Below are positions 24,147 through 29,988 of a stretch of DNA of 29,988 nt, piece after piece. The position numbers and the translations under genes are program-made. Origin of the DNA: JBDNJM01 sp041687755. Its GTDB lineage: Bacteria; Planctomycetota; UBA1135; GCA-002686595. The stretch spans positions 1 to 29,988 of the forward strand of contig JBDNJM010000072.1 in the NCBI GenBank assembly GCA_041687755.1. The letters run 5' to 3'. The notes beneath the pieces were generated by a model. That model did no database searches and was not told where the DNA came from. It saw only the letters and a program-made list of their open reading frames with translations. Position 1 is the first letter of the stretch, and every line of letters starts with the position of its first letter.

Positions 24147-26436
24147 CGTTCGCTCCTCCCGCGGGCTCGAGGCGGGCCGATCCCTCGACCGGTGCCGGTT
24201 TCGTGATGTCCGTTCCCATGCGCAGCAGGTAGGCCGTCAGCGCCATCACACGCTTGTCCTCGAGGCCGGACTGCGCGTAGGAAGCGTCCTCGGCGACGAG
24301 CCGCTCGAACAGCTCGTCGGCCTGGGCGCGGGCCATGTCGGCGGCGTCCGTCAGCTCCGCGTCGTAGGGCGTTCCGAGCTTCGCCAGCGCCGCGATCTTC
24401 GGCTGGATGCCCTCGAAGTCGGTCAGCTCCGCCAACAGGAACGGATAGCCCGGCATGATCGAGCCCGGGCTCGTGTCGTCCGGCCGATTGAAGTGCCGCA
24501 CGTGCCAGGACACGGAGCTGTTGCTCTGTCCGATGCGCGCCAAGTCCGGGCCAATTCGCCGGGACCCCCACTGGAACGGACGGTCGTAGATGAACTCGCC
24601 CGCCTTGGAGTACTCCCCGTAGCGCTCGGTCTCGTGCCGCATCGGGCGGATCATCTGGCTGTGGCAGTTGTAGCAGCCCTCCGACACGTAGATGTCGCGG
24701 CCCTCGACCTCGAGCGGGGTGTAGGGCATCACACTCGCGATCGTCGGGATGTTCGACTTGATGGCGAAGGTCGGAATGATCTCGAACGCCGAGGCCAGGA
24801 CCACCGCGAACGTCACATAGACCGTGAACTTGAGCGGCTTGCGCTCCCAGGCACGGTGCCAGCCGCCGGACGCGAGCCGGTGGAAGCGTCCGCCCCAGTC
24901 CGACATGCCGCCCGGCGTGACGATCTGCGGGTCTCTGCCGGTGAAGACGGGGCTCAGGGGAGCCGCCTGTACAACCGGCTGGTCATAGGTCGCCGGCCGC
25001 GCCAGCATCGTGCGCACCACGTTGTAGGCGCACAGCGCCATGCCGCTGATGTACAGCACCCCGGCGAACACCCGGGCCCAGTACAGCGGGCGCAGCCTGA
25101 CGACCGTCTCGAGGAAGTCGCCATACATCAACGTTCCGTTGGCGTCGAACGCGCGCCACATTAGGCCCTGGGTCAGGCCCGCCGCGTAGATCGGAACGAT
25201 GTAGAGCAGGATCCCGACGGTCCCGATCCAGAAGTGCGTCGTGGCCAGCTTCTGGCTGTGCAGCGGCGCCTGAAAGATGCGCGGCGCGAGCCAGTAGATC
25301 ATCCCGAAGGTCATGAACCCGTTCCACCCGAGCGCGCCGGCGTGCACGTGGGCGATCGTCCAGTCCGTGTAGTGCGAGAGGCTGTTCAGCACCTTGATCG
25401 AGAGCATCGGGCCCTCAAAAGTCGCCATGCCATAGAAGGTCAGACCCACCACGAAGAACTTCAGGATCGGGTCCTCGGAGACCTTGTGCCAGCACCCGCG
25501 GAGCGTCAGCAGGCCGTTGATCATCCCGCCCCAGGACGGCATCCACAGCATCAGGCTGAACAACATGCCAAGCGTCGACATCCAGGCCGGGATCGCCGTG
25601 TAGTGCAGGTGGTGCGGGCCCGCCCAGATGTAGACGAACACCAGCGACCAGAAGTGCAGGATCGACAGCTTGTAGCTGTAGACCGGTCGCCCCGCGGCCT
25701 TGGGCACGAAGTAGTACATCAGGCCCAGGAAGGGCGTGGTCAGAAAGAACGCCACCGCGTTGTGCCCATACCACCACTGCATGAACGCGTCCTGAACGCC
25801 GGCGTAGACCGAGTAACTCTTGGTCCCGCTCCAGCTCACCGGTAGGTGCAGGTTGTTCAGGATGTAGAGCACCGCGATCGCGACGATCGTCGCGATGTAG
25901 AACCAGAGTGCGACGTACAGGTGCCGTTCGCGACGCTTGGCGATGGTCCCGAAGAAGTTGATCGCGAACACCGCCCAGACCAGCACCACCGCGATGTCGA
26001 TCGGCCACTCGAGCTCGGCGTACTCCTTCGATTGGGTGATGCCCAGCGGAAGGGTCACCGCTGCGGCCACGATGATCGCCTGCCACCCCCAGAAGTGCAC
26101 CCGACTGAGCCGGTCGGAGAACATCCGCGCCTTCAACAGCCGCTGAGAGGAGTAGTAGACCGCCGCGAAGATCCCGTTGCCCGCGAAGGCGAAGATCACC
26201 GCGTTGGTGTGCAGCGGGCGTAGCCGGCCGAAGCTCAGATACTTGCCGATGAAGGTCTCGCTGAAGTTCAGCTGCGGGGCAGCGAGCTGCAGTGCGATCA
26301 GGACGCCCACCAGCATTCCGACGAAGCCCCACAGGAGCGTCGCCAGGGTGAACTTCCGAACAATGTCGTCGTCGTACTGGAACGAGTCCAGTTCGCCGGG
26401 AGGAGCGGGACTCGCTTGCGTTGCCGTGGCACTCAT
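24124..26436 (-). CDS. ccoNO: fused CcoN-CcoO catalytic subunit of cbb3 cytochrome oxidase
   Basis: 770 residues. Residues about 20-480 are CcoN, with haem b ligand H76 (PLHTNAV), copper B ligands H225 (WWYGHN), H275 and H276 (AGPHHLH), the cross-linked tyrosine Y269, and haem ligands H363 and H365 (IAHVHAG); these fit the positions known from characterised CcoN. Residues about 535-770 are CcoO, with a membrane helix and one haem c site CYNCH (588-592), the methionine ligand in GSIMPGY. The enzyme reduces oxygen to water at low oxygen and pumps protons. Fusions of this kind occur in several non-proteobacterial lineages. No Shine-Dalgarno sequence precedes the ATG. It is the first gene of the operon. 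Confidence 0.96.
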   Translation of the reverse strand: MSATATQASPAPPGELDSFQYDDDIVRKFTLATLLWGFVGMLVGVLIALQLAAPQLNFSETFIGKYLSFGRLRPLHTNAVIFAFAGNGIFAAVYYSSQRLLKARMFSDRLSRVHFWGWQAIIVAAAVTLPLGITQSKEYAELEWPIDIAVVLVWAVFAINFFGTIAKRRERHLYVALWFYIATIVAIAVLYILNNLHLPVSWSGTKSYSVYAGVQDAFMQWWYGHNAVAFFLTTPFLGLMYYFVPKAAGRPVYSYKLSILHFWSLVFVYIWAGPHHLHYTAIPAWMSTLGMLFSLMLWMPSWGGMINGLLTLRGCWHKVSEDPILKFFVVGLTFYGMATFEGPMLSIKVLNSLSHYTDWTIAHVHAGALGWNGFMTFGMIYWLAPRIFQAPLHSQKLATTHFWIGTVGILLYIVPIYAAGLTQGLMWRAFDANGTLMYGDFLETVVRLRPLYWARVFAGVLYISGMALCAYNVVRTMLARPATYDQPVVQAAPLSPVFTGRDPQIVTPGGMSDWGGRFHRLASGGWHRAWERKPLKFTVYVTFAVVLASAFEIIPTFAIKSNIPTIASVMPYTPLEVEGRDIYVSEGCYNCHSQMIRPMRHETERYGEYSKAGEFIYDRPFQWGSRRIGPDLARIGQSNSSVSWHVRHFNRPDDTSPGSIMPGYPFLLAELTDFEGIQPKIAALAKLGTPYDAELTDAADMARAQADELFERLVAEDASYAQSGLEDKRVMALTAYLLRMGTDITKPAPVEGSARLEPAGGANDEVAGSH

Positions 26437-27057
26437 GGAGGTCGTTGCGATCTGCCGCCCGAAGGGCGCGTGATACCGGCAGCGCGTTCAGGCTCAACCA
26501 CCGGCGTAGTGGGATGCGTTCGATGAACCTTCTTCGACACCATGAACTTTGGTTCCCACGCGGCGCAACCTCCCATCAGCTGTCACAACTGCCCCACCCC
26601 TAACGCCAACGTCAGCTTTCGCCGTATGTCCAAGGCGCTGCGTCGCGCGGCGCGTGAGAGTCCGCCAAGCCCGCCCAGCCCGCAGTTCGTGGGCGACTCG
26701 CACCAGACCTGCGACACCTTGTCCGGCTCGTCGCTCTGTATGCAGCATGTGCGGCGAACACCCCTTCGACGTGCGGTTATTCGTCACGCGACACGGCGTC
26801 GCGAGTGCGTCCTTGTGCCCCAGAGCGTCGCGAACGCGCACTTGCGACGACCCTAACGCTCGCGTAAGTGTTGTTTCCGACCTGTCCAAGTCCGATCTTT
26901 CTTACTCCTCGGTCCGCTTTTCGGACGATCTGCGCCCCGCTTCGTTCACCGCCCCCCTGGGCAGCGAACCACGAACCGGGCCCACCGAACGCCGCCTCTC
27001 CGTTCTGCCTCCGCCCCAGCGCCCGGCAGGGTCCCGCTCCCGAGCCGCGCGCCGCGG
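26437..27057. other. gene-free stretch upstream of the cbb3 operon
   Basis: 621 bp without a credible gene: open frames on both strands are Arg/Thr-rich and lack ribosome binding sites or family features. It must contain the operon promoter. I looked for an FNR/ANR-type TTGAT-N4-ATCAA box and did not find one. A small hairpin GTCCG-CTTTT-CGGAC lies at 26912-26926, in a T-rich patch that differs from the surrounding GC-rich sequence. No promoter is called. Confidence 0.5.
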
Positions 27058-28929
27058 CTAGCGCAGGTACAGCTCGTTGAAGCCCGCCAGACCCGGCGCC
27101 GTCGTCGCGGCCTGCCGTCGCGTGATAGCAATCTCTAGCCCGCTGATCCTGCGCCGCTTGCCGAGGTCCACGAACAGCGGTGCCAACGGGTCCTTGCCGG
27201 CCTCGACCACGAACGGCTCGCGCACGCCGTCCACGGTCACGACCACCTCAAGGATCCGGTCGAAGCGACCGAGCTTCGAGAGCCGGCCGTCCGCGGGCGA
27301 AATCCAAAGCTCCTTAGCCTTAATCACCTCCCCGAACTCGATCCGCAGCACGGGCGTTTCGTCTTCCCGATTCGAGAGCCACCACGTGCCCTCGAGCCCG
27401 TCGACCGCCTTGTGCGGCGGGTCCGGTTCGTTGCTCGTGCTGGCGGTTGTGACCGGTCGCCCGCTGGGGACCAAGTTCTCCGCACCGAGGCCCGAGAAAT
27501 CGATCGCCCAAGGCTCCAACAGCTCATCGATCGTCATGCTCAAGCTGCCGCTCATCAACACCTTGCCGCTCTCCTCGCCCGCCTCGTCGGCCAATACGAC
27601 CCGCGCCCGCACTTCGAGCGGCCCGCGGTGCGCCGGGTTCAGGAAGGCCACCAGCTGATCGTCGTCCCAGGGCGCGCCACCGCCGCCCTCGACCGTCGCC
27701 GCGACCTCACCACTCACTAGGTACTCAACGCGCTGGACCCGCAGTGCGTCCGCACCGAGCGCCGAGCGCGCCTGCAGCCCGAAGCCCGTGACCCAGGCGC
27801 GCACTGGAGCCTGCCCGCGCAGCGCAATGTGCACCGCGTCGCCGAGATCCTCGGCCCGCAGGATGTTGCTCGCCAAGGGCTCCACGCCCGTCGCGATGCC
27901 GCGCGCCGCCCGCCGCAGAAACAGGATCGCGAACGCCGTCTCGTGCTGCTTCGAGTCCGCACCCTTGTCGGACCCGTCTGCCCAGCCGCCGTCGTTCTTC
28001 TGCTGCTCGAGCAGCCACGTCGCGCCGGTCTCGTACCAGGGCAGCCCGGCGACCTCGTCCCACTCGGAGAGCACCGCCGCCCGCTCGATCGCCATCAGGT
28101 GGTAGTACTGGTGCGCGCCCGATCCGACGTTCGTGTCCACGCGCCAGTTGCTGTCGAGCCAGTCCTTCGCGTCGTCGATAGCCTGCTGCACCTCGGAGCG
28201 CGCCTTGCCCTTAACCTTCGCAACCGCGGAGTCGAGCGTGAGCTGCAGTATTGCCACACCCGCCGCGGTCAACGAAGCCCGCGCGCCCGAACTGCGCGCG
28301 TGGTACACGAACCCGATGCCGCTGCCGGTCGTCGGAGCGTTCGAGTCCCCGGTGTCCACGTAGCGCAGCACCGCCTTGCGCGCGCGCTCCCAATCCCTGC
28401 GGTCGGCCTCGACGCCCAGCACCTCCGCGCCCGCCAGCCCGAACATCGCGTAGTGCACGCACGAAAGGTCGGCCTGCCCGCTCGGATAGGCCCATCCGTC
28501 CGGCGTCTGCCACGCGAGCATCTGCGCGAGCAGCTTCTCCACGCGCCCCGTGTTCGCGTACTGGGGAACGGTCGATAGCAGCACCAACTCGCAGCCGAGC
28601 GAGTACACCCACCTCGCCGGGTTGGCCTCGAGGTAGACCAGCGCCTTCTGGATCGCAGGATGCTCCGGCGCGAGCCCCGCATGCCGCAGGGCGTAGGCCA
28701 CGAGGCCCGTGCTCCCGCGCTCGTATCTCGGCTGAAACTCACCCCAGGACCCGTCGCGCGCCTGGTCGCTGACCAGGAAGTCCACGCCGCGATCGATCGC
28801 GAGGTTGATGCGCTGCTCAAGGCTCGGTTCGTCCTCGGCCCCCGCTTCGGCTGCTTGGGCCGCAGGCGACGTGCTGCCCGGCGGGACGCAAGGCGACGTG
28901 AGGGCGAGCAACAATGGGGCGATCAGCAT
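27058..28929 (-). CDS. alpha/alpha-toroid protein with C-terminal discoidin-like domain
   Basis: 623 residues. MLIAPLLLALTSPC resembles a signal peptide or lipoprotein leader. Residues about 40-345 form an alpha/alpha toroid as in squalene-hopene cyclases and prenyltransferases, with QW-like motifs DGSWGEF (59-65), QTPDGWAYPSGQ (141-152) and KNDGGWADG (311-319). No DXDD cyclase motif is seen, so catalysis as a terpene cyclase is unlikely. Residues about 480-623 resemble an F5/8-type C (discoidin) carbohydrate-binding domain (ASTSNEPDPPHKAVDGLEGTWW split around 496-517). It is probably exported and binds a polysaccharide or cell-surface glycan. It is a single-gene unit between the terminator at 29067-29097 and the cbb3 operon. 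Confidence 0.75.
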   Translation of the reverse strand: MLIAPLLLALTSPCVPPGSTSPAAQAAEAGAEDEPSLEQRINLAIDRGVDFLVSDQARDGSWGEFQPRYERGSTGLVAYALRHAGLAPEHPAIQKALVYLEANPARWVYSLGCELVLLSTVPQYANTGRVEKLLAQMLAWQTPDGWAYPSGQADLSCVHYAMFGLAGAEVLGVEADRRDWERARKAVLRYVDTGDSNAPTTGSGIGFVYHARSSGARASLTAAGVAILQLTLDSAVAKVKGKARSEVQQAIDDAKDWLDSNWRVDTNVGSGAHQYYHLMAIERAAVLSEWDEVAGLPWYETGATWLLEQQKNDGGWADGSDKGADSKQHETAFAILFLRRAARGIATGVEPLASNILRAEDLGDAVHIALRGQAPVRAWVTGFGLQARSALGADALRVQRVEYLVSGEVAATVEGGGGAPWDDDQLVAFLNPAHRGPLEVRARVVLADEAGEESGKVLMSGSLSMTIDELLEPWAIDFSGLGAENLVPSGRPVTTASTSNEPDPPHKAVDGLEGTWWLSNREDETPVLRIEFGEVIKAKELWISPADGRLSKLGRFDRILEVVVTVDGVREPFVVEAGKDPLAPLFVDLGKRRRISGLEIAITRRQAATTAPGLAGFNELYLR

Positions 28930-29028
28930 CGGCGGGAATCCAGCGCGGGCGAAACGAAAGGGGCCAGAGCCTAACCTGGCCGGCCGATCGGCGCAGCGAA
29001 GCAGGCCCGGGCGGGCCCGGGCGCCAGC

Positions 29029-29066
29029 GAAGCAGCCACCGAACCTCGCGATTCGGCGGCTGCTTC
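29029..29066. repeat. long inverted repeat next to the terminator
   Basis: GAAGCAGCCACCGAA (29029-29043) pairs with TTCGGCGGCTGCTTC (29052-29066) around an eight-base loop, with a single wobble pair on the minus transcript. The 5' arm contains CAGCGAAGCAG, also found at 28994-29004. It lies between the terminator and the toroid gene, so it could be a second termination or mRNA-end structure. Confidence 0.55.
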
Positions 29067-29097
29067 AAAAATTCGGGGGAGCGCTGACGCGCTCCCC
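29067..29097 (-). terminator. intrinsic terminator of the outer-membrane protein gene
   Basis: On the transcript: GGGGAGCGC-GTCA-GCGCTCCCC, a nine-base GC-rich stem (29076-29084 with 29089-29097) with a four-base loop, followed by CGAA and five U. It lies 34 bp after the stop codon at 29132. This is the clearest terminator in the window. Confidence 0.88.
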
Positions 29098-29131
29098 GGT
29101 GACTCTTAGATAGCCCTCTCAGATGGCCGTT

Positions 29132-29782
29132 TCAGATGGAGATCCGCACGCCCGCGTACAACGTGTTCAGATCATCGCTGACCTCGTCGCCAAGGTCGTA
29201 GGCAGCGCCGAGGCCGATCGACTCGGTGACCTGCAGCGTCGCGCCAACGCGCCAGGAGTCGTACTTCGGCTGGGAGCCGGTGTACGAGTAGCGCACCTCG
29301 ATCTCGAGCGGATCAATGGGCAGGAAACGGAGGCCGCCGGACAGGAACACGCCGTCGTCGTTGTTGTTGGTGAACCCGTCGTACTCGCGCGAACCGAAGC
29401 CCGCGCGCGCATAGGCGCTGAGCGGACCGGTACCGGGCGTCTGCAGGCCGACCGCGGCCGACCAGCGGGTCAGCTCCACGACGTCGTCGTCGAAGTCGAT
29501 GAAATCGAAGTCGCCGTAGAGGTGCACGTTCTTGCCGACCTCGAAGGCGCCCTCGACATTGAAGCCGTTACCGTCCTGAAGCAGCGAGCCGTCGCCGCTG
29601 GCCCAGCGAGCCCAAATGTAGTTGTAGTCCAGGCGCGACTCTTCGTCCGCGCCGGCGCCCTGGGCCGTAGCGGGAGCCAGGGGAGCGAAGGCGCCGGTGG
29701 TGCCGTTGTTCGCGAGGGCAGGGGTGCCGGTCGAGAGCGCAGCGAGCAGCGCGCAGGCGGCCAAGCGGTGGTGGTTCGTCAT
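29132..29782 (-). CDS. outer-membrane beta-barrel protein
   Basis: 216 residues from ATG 29782, chosen because it gives a signal peptide (MTNHHRLAACALLAALS..PALA, cleavage near 24-25). The mature part alternates short amphipathic strands: YNYIWARWASGDG, NVHLYGDFDFIDFDD, LSAYARAGFGSREYDG, GVFLSGGLRFLPI, EIEVRYSYTG, SWRVGATLQVTE and LNTLYAGVRISI. The terminal aromatic-hydrophobic ending fits an eight-stranded barrel of the OmpA-like/porin-like size class. Acidic Asp/Asn turns may bind metal. I do not recognise a named family. It has its own promoter candidate and terminator, so it is probably monocistronic. Confidence 0.75.
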   Translation of the reverse strand: MTNHHRLAACALLAALSTGTPALANNGTTGAFAPLAPATAQGAGADEESRLDYNYIWARWASGDGSLLQDGNGFNVEGAFEVGKNVHLYGDFDFIDFDDDVVELTRWSAAVGLQTPGTGPLSAYARAGFGSREYDGFTNNNDDGVFLSGGLRFLPIDPLEIEVRYSYTGSQPKYDSWRVGATLQVTESIGLGAAYDLGDEVSDDLNTLYAGVRISI

Positions 29783-29853
29783 GGGAGCGATGGGCGGGTC
29801 CTTGCGGAGAGTTCGGGCGAGGCAGGCATCAATGCAAGCTCGCGTCCATGCAC

Positions 29854-29882
29854 TAGATAGCAAGCCGGATGCGTCGGGACAA
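29854..29882 (-). promoter_or_regulatory. candidate sigma70 promoter of the beta-barrel gene
   Basis: TTGTCC (29877-29882) and TATCTA (29854-29859) with a 17-base spacer, about 70 bp before the ATG. The spacing is ideal, but the -10 match is only partial. Confidence 0.35.
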
Positions 29883-29963
29883 AGGGCAGCCTCTGGAGCG
29901 GGCCCAGGGCGCCATGGCCGGGAAGACGGATTTGGCGCGGCCTGCACGGTGCCCGCCCCGTCT

Positions 29964-29984
29964 GGGGGGGGGGGGGGGGGGGGG
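29964..29984. repeat. G21 homopolymer near the window end
   Basis: Twenty-one G in a row, four bases before the last base of the window (poly-C on the strand of the beta-barrel gene, about 180 bp upstream of its start). It may be real or an artefact of read or contig ends. Confidence 0.8.
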
Positions 29985-29988
29985 AACC

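Noticed and set aside
22768..25164. Plus-strand open frame of 798 codons
   Set aside because: It lies opposite ccoG, ccoP, ccoQ and ccoNO, which have catalytic residues on the minus strand. The frame is His/Arg/Gly-rich noise.
26437..26600. FNR/ANR box for the cbb3 operon
   Set aside because: No TTGAT-N4-ATCAA-like palindrome is present; TTGAGCCTGAAC is too far from consensus.
26494..26889. Minus-strand frame of 131 codons upstream of ccoNO
   Set aside because: It starts at a TTG without a Shine-Dalgarno sequence, is rich in Arg, Thr and Gly, and has no family features.

Overview
The window is GC-rich, and almost every gene lies on the minus strand. Gene content suggests a Gram-negative bacterium, most likely a planctomycete (Planctomycetota). 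The reasons are secreted SBBP and FG-GAP beta-propeller proteins, with a C-terminal module of a type I recall from planctomycete genomes; an alpha/alpha-toroid protein fused to a discoidin-like domain; a CcoN-CcoO fusion oxidase; and many start codons without a Shine-Dalgarno sequence. This is inference; no rRNA, tRNA or CRISPR array was seen.

Left half (1-15904), read in the direction of transcription from right to left: tpiA, an FG-GAP gene and an SBBP gene (pair 2), a small membrane protein, then a compact housekeeping cluster secG-pyrE-yicC-gmk-coaC-coaB, then a second FG-GAP/SBBP pair (pair 1), then a truncated coaC remnant and a second coaB copy that runs off the window. Bases 1-613 match 5684-6296 without gaps (39 mismatches by hand count, about 94% identity), so a segment carrying the end of coaC and coaB has been duplicated with pair 1 between the copies. 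The FG-GAP gene of pair 1 is broken by an 11-bp tandem duplication and a one-base shift. The FG-GAP gene of pair 2 has a run of ten C exactly where its signal peptide would have to be read; nine C would restore a complete one.

Middle (16087-17864): a YbjQ-family protein, an unrecognised membrane-anchored protein, and, on the plus strand, a Phd/VapC-type toxin-antitoxin pair.

Right half (17893-26436): a full cbb3 oxidase operon in the order ccoNO (fused)-ccoQ-ccoP-ccoG-ccoH-TauE/DsbD-like-ccoI-ccoS. These genes encode the high-affinity terminal oxidase, its iron-sulfur and copper assembly factors and a copper-transporting P-type ATPase. CcoP has only one haem c site. CcoS is only 56 residues.

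Right edge (26437-29988): a 621-bp gene-poor gap, the toroid/discoidin protein, a clear intrinsic terminator, and a small outer-membrane beta-barrel protein with a plausible promoter. The window ends next to a run of 21 G.

The most unusual part is the repeated two-gene secreted propeller module inserted in a housekeeping gene cluster, together with the coaB duplication and the homopolymer and tandem-repeat changes that affect its FG-GAP members.
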